Source of the DNA: Homoserinimonas sedimenticola
GTDB lineage: Bacteria; Actinomycetota; Actinomycetes; Actinomycetales; Microbacteriaceae
Reading direction: 5' to 3'
NCBI RefSeq assembly: GCF_026094475.1
Contig: NZ_JAPELL010000001.1
Location: forward strand, 653,171-717,170
DNA: 64,000 bases
The notes beneath the pieces were generated by a model. It ran no database searches, was not told the origin of the DNA, and saw only the letters and a program-made list of their open reading frames with translations. Position numbers and translations under genes: made by a program. The stretch's first letter is position 1; every line of letters starts with the position of its first letter. This document shows, piece after piece, positions 40,323 to 48,616 of the stretch.

Positions 40323-42845
40323 TCAGATCACCAACCTCGGAAAGAGATCGATCGTCGCCCACGTCAGCAGCCACGTCGCGACGGTCGCCGCCCAGAAGAT
40401 CGAGGAGTAGCGCAGAAGCATCCCCGGCCTGCTGTCGCGCCGGTGCCGCAGCCTTCCCATGACGGCAATGCCCGTGCCGAAGAGCGCTGCCAGTGTGACC
40501 AGCGACTGCGTCGCGAGAAGCGTCCAGACTGAGGACTGGTACGCGTGCTCGCTGGGGTCGATGTCACCCCCGAACCAGACGAGGCAGACCAGAAGCAGGG
40601 CCGCCGCCCCCGCCACAAGGGCGATGACCGCGGTCGTGAGGTGCGCGGTGCGCACACCAGGAGTGACGGTGCCCCATTCGACGTCGCCGCTGCGCCTGCT
40701 GCCCCAGCCGGTCGCGACCGCGGCGACCAGCAGCGCGATCGTCACGGCGACGAAGGCGAGGGTGTTGTCGACCATGCCGCCGACCGGCCACACTGCGGCA
40801 TTCACCTGCAGGTAGAGCGCGGAGAACGCGAGAGTCGCGACAGCGATCACGGCAACGATCGCCGCCGAGGACGCGGCCCACCAGCCGATGGAGCGACTGC
40901 CGCGCGCCTCGAAGGGGAAGCGCCCCGCAAGCGGGGAGAGGTCGTTGCGGGCGAACTCCGATTCGTTGCGCCATGCCCATCCGGCAAGCCCGACGACCGC
41001 GATGAGGATGCCGAGGAACGACAGCGGATACCACTGGGTCAGCATCGCCACGGCGATGACCGCGAGGCCCACGGGAGAGACGAGGGGCCACAGGGTCGGT
41101 GATGGCATGAGCACGGCACCGTCGGGCTCCCCCGAGACGACCGTCGTCATGGGACTCGCACGGAACTCCTTGGGCTGATGCTCGAACGCCTCACGCACGG
41201 GCTCCGCGTAGGGGTGGTCGTCTGGGGCGGGGTTCCACCCGGGAGTGCGACTCGCCACAACCGGGATTGCGGGCCAGTTCTCCGACGGAGCCGGCGAGTC
41301 AGCAACCCACTCGAGGCTGTCGCCGTGCCATGGGTCTTGCGGAGCGGGACGCCCCCAGAACCAGGAGCGCACGAAATTGAGGGTGAGCACAAGCACCCCG
41401 GCGGCGAGCACGAAGGCTCCGATGGTGGAGAGCAGGTTGACGAAGTCGAGTCCGAGCTCGCGCTCATAGGTGTACACGCGCCGCGGCATACCCCAGAGCC
41501 CCGTGAGATGCATGGGGAAGAAGGTCGTGTGGAAGCCGACGAAGATGAGCCAGAAACTCACGTGACCCGCAATGGTCGAGTAAAGCTTGCCCGTGAACTT
41601 GGACCACCAGTGGTGGAGACCTGCGAAGACGGGGAAGAGCATGCCGCCGATGAGTACGTAGTGGAAGTGGGCGACGACGAAGTAGGTGTCGTGCACCTGC
41701 TGGTCGAAGGCGACCGAGGCGACCATGACGCCCGTGATGCCGCCCGCGACGAAGGTCACGATGAAGCCGATCGCGAACATCATGGGAACCGTGAAACGGG
41801 CCCGGCCCAGCCAGAGCGTCGCGAGCCATGCGAACACCTGGAGTCCGCTTGCGAGGGTGATCGCCATGCTCGATGCCGTGAAGAACGAGAGAGTGATCGA
41901 GGGCAGGCCCACCGAGTACATGTGGTGCACCCAGAGCCCGAGGCTCATGACCGCGGTCGTCGCGAGAGCGACCACGACGAGCGGGTAGGCAACGAGCGGA
42001 TGCCGCGCGTGCACCGGGATCACGTGGCTGATGATCGCCGCCCCCGGCAGGAACATGACGTAGACCTCCGGATGCCCGAAGATCCAGAACAGGTGCTGCC
42101 AGAGGAGGGGGTTGCCTCCCGACTGGGTGTCGAAGAAGGCCGTGCCGATCGTGCGATCGAGCTCGAGGAGCACTGAGGCGACGATGAGCGGGATGAAGGC
42201 CACGATGATCGTGAACGAGACCGCGAGCATCGTCCAGGCGAAGATCGGCATGCGGTTCAGCGACATCCCCGGGGCGCGCGTGCGCAGTACGGCGACGCCG
42301 ATCTCGATCGCCGCACCGACGGCTGCGATCTCTGCAAGCGTGAGGCCGAAGAGCCAGAAATCCATGGCCTTGTCGGAGAACTCGGGGCCGCTGAGGGGCA
42401 CGTAGGCGAACCATCCGGCATCCGGAACCATCGCGAAGATGTAGCTGGAATACAGGATGATGCCGCCCAGCAGGTAACACCAGTAGTTGAAGGCGTTGTA
42501 GCGGGGAAACGGCAGATCTCGCGACCCGATCATGAGCGGCAGTAGATAGCTCGCGAGGCCCTCGAGGAAGGGCACGGCGAAGAGGAACATCATCGTCGTG
42601 CCGTGCATCGTGAAGAGCTCGTTGTAGGTGTCGGGCTCGAGGAAGTCGTTTTCGGACTGCGCGAGCTGCAACCTCATGAGGAGGGACAGCACGCCTCCGA
42701 CGAGGAAGAGCAGGAACGCCGTGACCATGTAGCGCATTCCGACGTTCTTGTGCTGCACCGCCGAGAAGAACCCGCGGGCTCCCGGGGCGTTATCCCAGGT
42801 CTGCGAGTGGGCCTCTTTCGGCTCGATATGGCTCGTGCTGGTCAC
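40323..42845 (-). CDS. caa3-type cytochrome c oxidase subunit I with fused subunit III-like domain
   Basis: 840 aa. Residues 1 to about 520 are subunit I with 12 helices: heme a ligand His81 in TMHGTTMMFLF, HPEVY with CuB His258 and cross-link Tyr262, CuB His307-His308 in WVHHMYSVG, and heme ligands His393/His395 in VVAHFHYVLIGG. A hydrophilic linker follows, then about seven more helices (600-840, e.g. LTTAVIALVAGAAALLLVCL, FWAATVATWLLTWATIDLF) that resemble subunit III. Known I+III fusions occur in caa3 enzymes such as Thermus. It reduces oxygen to water and pumps protons. No separate subunit III or IV gene is present. Confidence 0.93.
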   Translation of the reverse strand: MTSTSHIEPKEAHSQTWDNAPGARGFFSAVQHKNVGMRYMVTAFLLFLVGGVLSLLMRLQLAQSENDFLEPDTYNELFTMHGTTMMFLFAVPFLEGLASYLLPLMIGSRDLPFPRYNAFNYWCYLLGGIILYSSYIFAMVPDAGWFAYVPLSGPEFSDKAMDFWLFGLTLAEIAAVGAAIEIGVAVLRTRAPGMSLNRMPIFAWTMLAVSFTIIVAFIPLIVASVLLELDRTIGTAFFDTQSGGNPLLWQHLFWIFGHPEVYVMFLPGAAIISHVIPVHARHPLVAYPLVVVALATTAVMSLGLWVHHMYSVGLPSITLSFFTASSMAITLASGLQVFAWLATLWLGRARFTVPMMFAIGFIVTFVAGGITGVMVASVAFDQQVHDTYFVVAHFHYVLIGGMLFPVFAGLHHWWSKFTGKLYSTIAGHVSFWLIFVGFHTTFFPMHLTGLWGMPRRVYTYERELGLDFVNLLSTIGAFVLAAGVLVLTLNFVRSWFWGRPAPQDPWHGDSLEWVADSPAPSENWPAIPVVASRTPGWNPAPDDHPYAEPVREAFEHQPKEFRASPMTTVVSGEPDGAVLMPSPTLWPLVSPVGLAVIAVAMLTQWYPLSFLGILIAVVGLAGWAWRNESEFARNDLSPLAGRFPFEARGSRSIGWWAASSAAIVAVIAVATLAFSALYLQVNAAVWPVGGMVDNTLAFVAVTIALLVAAVATGWGSRRSGDVEWGTVTPGVRTAHLTTAVIALVAGAAALLLVCLVWFGGDIDPSEHAYQSSVWTLLATQSLVTLAALFGTGIAVMGRLRHRRDSRPGMLLRYSSIFWAATVATWLLTWATIDLFPRLVI

Positions 42846-42849
42846 TCCG

Positions 42850-43914
42850 CTACTCCAGACTCTCGAGGTAGGTCAGGAGGGCCTGCAGTTCCTCGCCCTC
42901 GAGATCCGTGCCTGGCATCTTGTTGCCCGGCTTGATGGACTGCGGATCGAGGATCCAGCCGGCGAGATCGCCGCGCGTATTAGGAAGGATGCCCGCCGCG
43001 AGGGTCTCGCGGCTTGCAATGTGCGTCAGGTCAGGGCCGATGGTGGCATTCGCCGCGGTGCCCTCGATCGTGTGACAGTAGACACAGGACGACGACATGA
43101 AGACCTCGCGACCGAACGCGACCTCCTCGCTCTCCTCGTCGCCCGGGGTCCACTCGGCGGGTTCCTGCCTAGCCTCAAGCCAGGACTCGTACTCCTCTGC
43201 CTCGTGCGCCACCACGACGATGCGCATGAGCGCGTGCTGCAGCCCGCAGAACTCGGCGCACTGCCCCCAGTAGAGCCCCGGCTCGTCCGCGTGGAGCCAG
43301 AGGGCATTCGTGCGCCCCGGGATCATGTCCATCTTTCCGCTCAGCTCCGGCACCCAGAAGCTGTGGATCACATCGTCAGAGGTCACCTCGACCCGCACTC
43401 GTTCTCCGACGGGGATGTGGATCTCGTTGGCGGACACGACATCGTCTTCGGGATACACGACCTCCCACCAGTACTGATGGCCGATGACCTCGACGGTCGG
43501 CGTCTCCCCCGCCTGGGCCGGGTCGATGTCCCGGGTGACAAGGGTCGACGCGACCGTCACACCGGCGATCACCAGCCCCGGCACGATCGCTCCCGCAATG
43601 CCGACGATCCAGATGGCACGTCGCCCGTTGGCCGTCGCATCCGCATCAGGGTCGGCGCCCTCGTTGCGCGCTCGCTCCTCTCGTGCCCTGCGGCGCCGAA
43701 CGAGGGCCACGACGAGCACGACGGAGACGATGACCCAGACGATGACGCCGATCCACAGCATCAGTTCCCAGAGACCATTGACCGCCTCCGCGCGCTCGCC
43801 CTGGGGATTCAGAATCGACTGCTGACCCTCGCGACTGCATCCGGCGAGAGCGATCAGGAGACCGCCAACGATGGTGGCGCCTAAGCCCCTACGCATGATC
43901 CTTCCCCGAGCCAT
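42850..43914 (-). CDS. caa3-type cytochrome c oxidase subunit II with fused cytochrome c
   Basis: 354 aa. Seen: lipobox ALAGC (Cys26), two helices (LMLWIGVIVWVIVSVVLVVA and AIWIVGIAGAIVPGLVIAGV), the CuA domain with His184, Cys219, Glu221, Cys223, His227 and Met230 (in WGQCAEFCGLQHALM), and a C-terminal cytochrome c domain with CVYCH (277-281) and Met333 in NKMPGTDL. It takes electrons from soluble or anchored carriers and passes them through heme c and CuA to subunit I. TGATG overlap with the cupredoxin gene and 4 nt gap to subunit I. Confidence 0.95.
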   Translation of the reverse strand: MARGRIMRRGLGATIVGGLLIALAGCSREGQQSILNPQGERAEAVNGLWELMLWIGVIVWVIVSVVLVVALVRRRRAREERARNEGADPDADATANGRRAIWIVGIAGAIVPGLVIAGVTVASTLVTRDIDPAQAGETPTVEVIGHQYWWEVVYPEDDVVSANEIHIPVGERVRVEVTSDDVIHSFWVPELSGKMDMIPGRTNALWLHADEPGLYWGQCAEFCGLQHALMRIVVVAHEAEEYESWLEARQEPAEWTPGDEESEEVAFGREVFMSSSCVYCHTIEGTAANATIGPDLTHIASRETLAAGILPNTRGDLAGWILDPQSIKPGNKMPGTDLEGEELQALLTYLESLE

Positions 43915-44300
43915 CACTGCTCCTCCACCTGGATCACACCCACGATCTCTCCGTGGATGCTGCAGCGGTACACATAGGTGCCTGCCATGTCGAGGCGCAG
44001 AGAGAACGTCTCCCCCGGGCTGATGACTCCCGACTCCCAGCCCTCCGCGCCCGCGGGCACGATGGGCTCCTGCGCCGCATCGAGCGGCTCCGTGGTCACT
44101 CCATGTCGGCGCGACCCCGCATTGCTCCACCTCACCTCGGTGCCGGCGGGCACCGTGATCGTGCTCGGCTCGAAGCCACCGGCGGCCTCGCCATCGTGAA
44201 TCTCCACGAGGACGGGAGGCGGCGTGCCCACGCCGGCGCAGCCAGCGAGCGCGGCCGTGAGCAGGAGCGCGGCGATCGAGGGGGCCAGCCGCGCGGTCAT
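43914..44300 (-). CDS. cupredoxin-domain lipoprotein lacking the axial Met
   Basis: 128 aa. Seen: lipobox LAGC (Cys21) and a plastocyanin/amicyanin-type fold with FEPSTITVPAGTEVRWSNAG, His66 (RRHGVTT), then YRCSIHGEIVGVIQV with Cys113 and His116. In amicyanin-type loops (C-x2-H-x2-M) the axial Met would be residue 119, which here is Ile. The fold is recognisable and three copper ligands remain, so it could bind copper with an altered potential or act in copper delivery. It sits between the dehydrogenase and oxidase genes, with ATGA and TGATG junctions. Confidence 0.87.
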   Translation of the reverse strand: MTARLAPSIAALLLTAALAGCAGVGTPPPVLVEIHDGEAAGGFEPSTITVPAGTEVRWSNAGSRRHGVTTEPLDAAQEPIVPAGAEGWESGVISPGETFSLRLDMAGTYVYRCSIHGEIVGVIQVEEQ

Positions 44301-46069
44301 GACAGCAGCTCGCCGGGCGCGTCGAAGTAGCGGTCGCGAATAGCCTCCGCGGTGCGGTAGGCGAGTGCGGCCAACGTGAGGGTCGGATTCGGGCTCGGGT
44401 TCTGCGGGTAGAGCGCCGCGCCCGTCACGAAGACGTTGGGCGTGTCCCAGACCTGGCCGTAACTATTGGTGACGCTGTCGCCCGGATCGTTACCCATGAT
44501 GCATCCGCCCGTCGCGTGTGTGCTCTGGTAGACGTCGTAGCGATAGTCGGGCAGTTCTCGCGTGTAGGTGGCCCGGTCCGGCCCCATCGCGTCCAGCATC
44601 TCGGCGCAGCGCTCCGCGATGAAGCGGTACATCCTGCGCTCGTTCTCGCGCCAGCCGAACGTGATCCGCAGCAGAGGTCTGCCCCAGGCATCCTTGTAGT
44701 TGGGGTCGAGGTCGCAGAAGTTTCCCGCGTAGGCCGGGCTCTCACCGTTGATTCCGACGCTGCCGACGCTGTCCCAATTCTGCGCGAACGACGCCTTCCA
44801 GTCGGCCCCCCACTGTCGGTCAGTGAGCCCCTCGAGCAGGCCGTTGGCCGACTCCAGCGGCTGCCGCTGCCCCGCGGAGGCGAAGATGCGGGCGCCGCCG
44901 ATGAAGTCGAGGTCAGAGTGATCGAAGTGATCACTGTCATAGTCGAAGACCTGAGGAGCCGTGCATCCGTTGCCCATGTAGAAGTGGAAGCGCCGCCCCT
45001 CCCAGACGCCCTTCGCGGGGGTCTGACTCATCTGGTAGGTGTAGTTCTTACCCACCATCCCGCGGTCATTGCCGATGCCGTCGGGGTGCGCGTCGCTTCG
45101 AGCGAGCAGCAGGTTGCGAATGTTCTCGAGCGTGTACGAGGAGGAGACGACGATGTCGGCTGGCTGGAAATGCTCCTCGCCGTCGGCGTTGACGTAACGC
45201 ACCCCTGTCGCCGTGCCATCGGGAGCCGTCTCGATTCCGATGACGTGACTCCGGGTGCGCACCTCGTAGCGTCCCGTCTCGAGCGCGGGCGGCAACCAGG
45301 TCGTGATCGGACTGGTCTTCGCGCCGACCTCGCAGCCATAGCGCGTGCAGAAGCCGCAGTAGAGACAGGCCGCGCGATTGTTGCCGAATCGGTCGGTGTA
45401 GCCGCGCGAAAGGATGCCCGCGGGAGTCGGGAAGGGGTGCAGCCCCAGCTTCTTCGTCGCTGCGCTGAACATCTGCCCGAAGGCGCTCTCCGCGAGTGGC
45501 GGATTGGGGTACGGCCTGCTTCTCGGACCCTCGAAGGGGTTGCCGCCCGGAATGATGGTTCCGCCCAGGTTTCCCGCCTGCCCCGAGATGCCCATGTCGT
45601 ACTCGACCGTGTCGTAATAGGGCTCGAGGTCGTCGTAACTGATCGGCCAATCCTGCACGGTCATCTCGTCGGGAATGCGGTCGGCGCCGTAGCGCTCCGT
45701 GTAGTGCGTGCGGTATTCGAACGTCTCTGGAGCGAACCTCCAGCTGAGGGCGGTCCAGTGCACCATGGAGCCGCCGAGCCCCTGCCCCGGGTTGAAGGAG
45801 CCATACTGCCGCATCGGCAGCGCGGGGGAATTCGCGTCAGGCCTCCACGTCCATGACACCTGTGAGAGGTCCTGCATCATGGCGTAGCGGCTCTCATGAG
45901 CGAGCGCGTCGTGATTGTGGCCGAAGTCGGGGTAGGTCCAGCGATCGTCACCCTGCTCGATCGACACCACCCGATGGCTCGTCTCAGGGAGGATGAGGGC
46001 GGCTAGCATTGCGGCGGTCGCACCGCCCCCGATCGTCACGATCTCCACGCGCTCGTGTTCTGTCGCCAC
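44297..46069 (-). CDS. GMC-family FAD dehydrogenase (gluconate 2-dehydrogenase flavoprotein type)
   Basis: 590 aa. Seen: FAD-binding EIVTIGGGATAAMLAALI at the N-terminus, GMC signature GQGLGGSMVHWTALSWR, a Cys cluster Cys235/238/241/246 (CLYCGFCTRYGC) resembling the iron-sulfur region of membrane-bound FAD sugar dehydrogenases, catalytic-side STHATGGCIMG and the C-terminal NPSPNPTLTLAALAYRTAEAI. It oxidises a sugar, sugar acid or alcohol; the substrate is not readable. It has no signal of its own and presumably leaves the cell by the Tat route with subunit 3. GTG start, 5 nt after the subunit 3 gene. Confidence 0.92.
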   Translation of the reverse strand: MATEHERVEIVTIGGGATAAMLAALILPETSHRVVSIEQGDDRWTYPDFGHNHDALAHESRYAMMQDLSQVSWTWRPDANSPALPMRQYGSFNPGQGLGGSMVHWTALSWRFAPETFEYRTHYTERYGADRIPDEMTVQDWPISYDDLEPYYDTVEYDMGISGQAGNLGGTIIPGGNPFEGPRSRPYPNPPLAESAFGQMFSAATKKLGLHPFPTPAGILSRGYTDRFGNNRAACLYCGFCTRYGCEVGAKTSPITTWLPPALETGRYEVRTRSHVIGIETAPDGTATGVRYVNADGEEHFQPADIVVSSSYTLENIRNLLLARSDAHPDGIGNDRGMVGKNYTYQMSQTPAKGVWEGRRFHFYMGNGCTAPQVFDYDSDHFDHSDLDFIGGARIFASAGQRQPLESANGLLEGLTDRQWGADWKASFAQNWDSVGSVGINGESPAYAGNFCDLDPNYKDAWGRPLLRITFGWRENERRMYRFIAERCAEMLDAMGPDRATYTRELPDYRYDVYQSTHATGGCIMGNDPGDSVTNSYGQVWDTPNVFVTGAALYPQNPSPNPTLTLAALAYRTAEAIRDRYFDAPGELLS

Positions 46070-46074
46070 CTACG

Positions 46075-47025
46075 TCACCCCTCTCGCACGCCGGGAAGCT
46101 GCCGCTGCAGAGCCTCGAGGGGGATGCCGTCGCCGCGATCCGTGTTCATCTCGGGCAGGCTCTCTATCGATTGGGTCCTGCGCCGAGTCCCGCGGAGCAT
46201 CTCGGTCGGCGAGTAGGCGCGCTGAATCCCCGGATATCCCACGAGGATCCACCCCGCCATATCCTCGTTTCCGCGATGCAAGGGGTCGGAGAACATCCCC
46301 TCCATCGTGTCGGCGCGGAGAGTGGAGAAGAACGCTCCCGCGTCGATATCGGCGAAGATCGCCCTCGCCGCATCCATCTCTCCCGAGTTCTGCGAGCCCC
46401 CACCCTGCTGCTGCCCGCTCGGCGAACCTGTCTGCCCCCTTGCCGACTGCCCCTCTGACGCCTGCTGGATGTCATCGAGCACCGTCAGGATGGCGTCCTG
46501 CTGGTCCTCCGCGAGGTCGGCGAAGGCCGAGTCGAAGCGGCTCCGCGAGTATTCGTCTAGCTTCGGGATGCCGCGTCGATACATCTCCTGCGGCAACACC
46601 CCCGACTGGTAGCCGTAGCGATAGAGCTGGTCCTCCGCGACAGCGATCGCACCCGGCATGGCCGCGGCAGATCCGGACCTGATGACGTCCACGAAGGGCC
46701 CCGAAAGGTAGCTGGGCTCGGCGAAGCCCTCGAAGGAGGCAAGCTTGGCGTCGATGTAGGCGACCACATTGGCCTGTCGCGCTCCCGGATCCATGTCGTC
46801 TCCGGGAACGATTCGGGCAGTGATGGCGTCGACCGTGCGCATCTCCTCACCCGTGAGATACCCCGACTCACCCGGAGCATGGACGTGGTTGTGTTCCGGC
46901 CCGACCGTCAGGGTGTCGGAGGTGCAGGCGACGAGCATCAGACCGCCGAGAGCCGATCCGGCACCGATGAACGCCCTTCGGGTGATCCCCTCTGGGGCAA
47001 CCGCCTGCACAGCCGGATCCGGCAT
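46075..47025 (-). CDS. gluconate 2-dehydrogenase subunit 3-family protein, Tat lipoprotein
   Basis: 316 aa, first gene of the respiratory operon. Seen: Tat motif ITRRAFIGAGSALGGLMLVAC with twin Arg16-17 and lipobox Cys34 (given in part), LTGEEMRTVDAITARIVPGDDMDPGARQANVVAYID (the family core), GIPKLDEYSRSRF, and GAFFSTLRADTMEGMFSDP with WILVGYPG near the end. A Gln/Gly/Ser-rich insert lies near residues 200-225. Known role: small subunit that carries and stabilises the flavoprotein during Tat export. ATG at 47025 with GGAGGAG 6 nt upstream; a longer start at 47058 lacks one. Confidence 0.9.
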   Translation of the reverse strand: MPDPAVQAVAPEGITRRAFIGAGSALGGLMLVACTSDTLTVGPEHNHVHAPGESGYLTGEEMRTVDAITARIVPGDDMDPGARQANVVAYIDAKLASFEGFAEPSYLSGPFVDVIRSGSAAAMPGAIAVAEDQLYRYGYQSGVLPQEMYRRGIPKLDEYSRSRFDSAFADLAEDQQDAILTVLDDIQQASEGQSARGQTGSPSGQQQGGGSQNSGEMDAARAIFADIDAGAFFSTLRADTMEGMFSDPLHRGNEDMAGWILVGYPGIQRAYSPTEMLRGTRRRTQSIESLPEMNTDRGDGIPLEALQRQLPGVREG

Positions 47026-47081
47026 GCGCTTCTCCTCCCGATCGAGACTCGCCTGCATCTCGACCGACACTAGGTGTGGCC

Positions 47082-47181
47082 GTCGAACGCCGTAAGCCGT
47101 TATCAGCGAAAACTCAGACTCCGGCACAACCCTCGAAGGGGCGGCGTTCGACAGTGCGGCATTCGAGAGCAGGCGTTCGAC
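47082..47181. promoter_or_regulatory. 10-bp repeats in the ctaG/dehydrogenase-operon divergent gap
   Basis: GGCGTTCGAC occurs at 47143-47152 and 47172-47181, a degenerate copy GGCATTCGAG at 47158-47167, and the reverse complement GTCGAACGCC at 47082-47091. The three forward copies are spaced 15 and 14 bp apart. The 200-bp gap separates ctaG (start 47226) from the 13-gene operon (start 47025). Such iterated sites usually bind a regulator; which one is unknown, and no regulator gene is adjacent. Confidence 0.65.
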
Positions 47182-47225
47182 AAGCAGGTGGCGGCAGCGG
47201 TGCCTCGTTCAGAGGAGGCGGTGTG

Positions 47226-48608
47226 ATGGCGGAAGGCGGCCATATGCTCGCGAATGTCGGGCTCATCGTCCTTCTTCTCTCGGCGGGGCTGTGGTGCTTC
47301 GCCCTCCTCACGACCGGTGCCCGGGCGCAGAGCTCCAGCTCGGATGCATACCTCGCGGGCGTGCTCTCACGTTTCGCACCGCTGGGGTTCGCCTGCGCCG
47401 TCGCGGTCTCCGCCTGCGGCCTTGCCGCTTCCACCATCACGGTGGCGCACCCTGCAGATCTCGTGGCGACCGCGGGCGGGATCCCTCCTCTCGGTGGGCT
47501 ACTCCTGCTCTGTCTTCTCGTCGTCGTGGGGCGGATGCATCGGCAGATCCTTCTGCGGCAGGCCGCCGCCGCACAAGACGGGGCTGCCCTTCAGAACCGA
47601 GCCCTGCGCCGCCGCTTCCTCGCCGAGGAAGCGATCATCCTCGTCGCCACCGTCGCCGTGTCGCTGACCCTCACCCTTCCCGCTGTCAGCGCAGGCGGGC
47701 ACGACCACGCGGCATCCGTCGCCTCGACCCCCGAGATGGCTCTCCTCGGATACGCGCTGCCCGAGCCGCCCGGGCTCGGAGCTCTCCTTACGCTGCATGC
47801 CGATGCCTTCGGGATCCTCTTCGCCGCCGTCAGCGCGCCCCTCTACCTCAGCGGAGTTCGCGCTCTGCATCGCCGTGGCGACCGGTGGCCGCTCGCGCGG
47901 ACCGTCGCGTTCCTCGCGGGAGTCGTGAGCGTGCTTCTCGTGACCTGCACCGGCTTCGGCCGCTATGCCCCAGCGCTCTTCAGCCTGCACATGGTGCAGC
48001 ACATGGTGCTCAATATGGTCTCGCCCCTGCTGCTCGTGGCAGGAGCCCCCGTGACTCTCGCCCTCCGCGCGCTTCCCGTGCGGGAGCGCCGCGTCCTCCT
48101 CGCGGCGACCCACAGCCGCGCCGCCGCGATCGTTTCACACCCCGTCGCCGTCACCGCGATCTTCGTCGTGAGCCTCTACCTCGTGTATTTCACCCCACTG
48201 TTCGAACTCGCCATGCGCAACCACTGGGGTCACTTCCTGATGCAGCTGCACTTCCTCGCATCCGGGTTCCTCTTCTTCTGGTTCGTCATGGGAGTCGACC
48301 CCGACCGCAACCGACCAGGACCGCTCCACAGGGTGCCGATCCTGCTGACCGCGATCCTCTCCCACACGGTCTTCGCCGTCGTGCTGGTCTTCGGCGTCAC
48401 GCCCATCGGCGCCGAGTTCTATCGCGACCTCGCACTGCCATGGGCGCCCGACCTGCTGAGCGACCAGGCGCTCGCGGGCGGCATCTCCTGGGTGCTGGGC
48501 GAGCTCGTGACGGTGGGGGTGCTGGTCGCGCTCATCATGCGCTGGTTCGCGGGTGCCGAACGCGCAGACCGCGCGCTCACCCGGAGGCGCGCCCGCCAGC
48601 GGGTGTGA
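47226..48608 (+). CDS. CtaG-type cytochrome c oxidase assembly protein with CopD-like N-terminus
   Basis: 460-aa polytopic membrane protein. The first four helices (e.g. LGFACAVAVSACGLAASTITV and GIPPLGGLLLLCLLVVVG) look like a short remnant of the CopD domain found fused to actinobacterial CtaG. The following seven form the CtaG domain, with HADAFGILFAAVSAPLYLSG, CTGFGRYAPALFSLHMVQHMVLNMVSPLLLVAGAP and HWGHFLMQLHFLASGFLFFW, all rich in His and Met likely to bind copper. It should deliver copper to the oxidase encoded divergently. ATG at 47226 has AGGAGG 6-7 nt upstream. Confidence 0.9.
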   Translation: MAEGGHMLANVGLIVLLLSAGLWCFALLTTGARAQSSSSDAYLAGVLSRFAPLGFACAVAVSACGLAASTITVAHPADLVATAGGIPPLGGLLLLCLLVVVGRMHRQILLRQAAAAQDGAALQNRALRRRFLAEEAIILVATVAVSLTLTLPAVSAGGHDHAASVASTPEMALLGYALPEPPGLGALLTLHADAFGILFAAVSAPLYLSGVRALHRRGDRWPLARTVAFLAGVVSVLLVTCTGFGRYAPALFSLHMVQHMVLNMVSPLLLVAGAPVTLALRALPVRERRVLLAATHSRAAAIVSHPVAVTAIFVVSLYLVYFTPLFELAMRNHWGHFLMQLHFLASGFLFFWFVMGVDPDRNRPGPLHRVPILLTAILSHTVFAVVLVFGVTPIGAEFYRDLALPWAPDLLSDQALAGGISWVLGELVTVGVLVALIMRWFAGAERADRALTRRRARQRV

Positions 48609-48616
48609 CTTGCGCG

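Noticed and set aside
47082-47152. TCGAAC and GTTCGA half sites near ctaG as an SOS box
   Set aside because: The halves are 60 bp apart and do not form the TCGAAC-N4-GTTCGA palindrome. They belong to the GGCGTTCGAC repeats instead.
34617-48608. The respiratory module as a mobile element
   Set aside because: No integrase, transposase, flanking repeat or tRNA junction is visible, and GC content appears uniform. Horizontal origin remains possible only on grounds of gene content.
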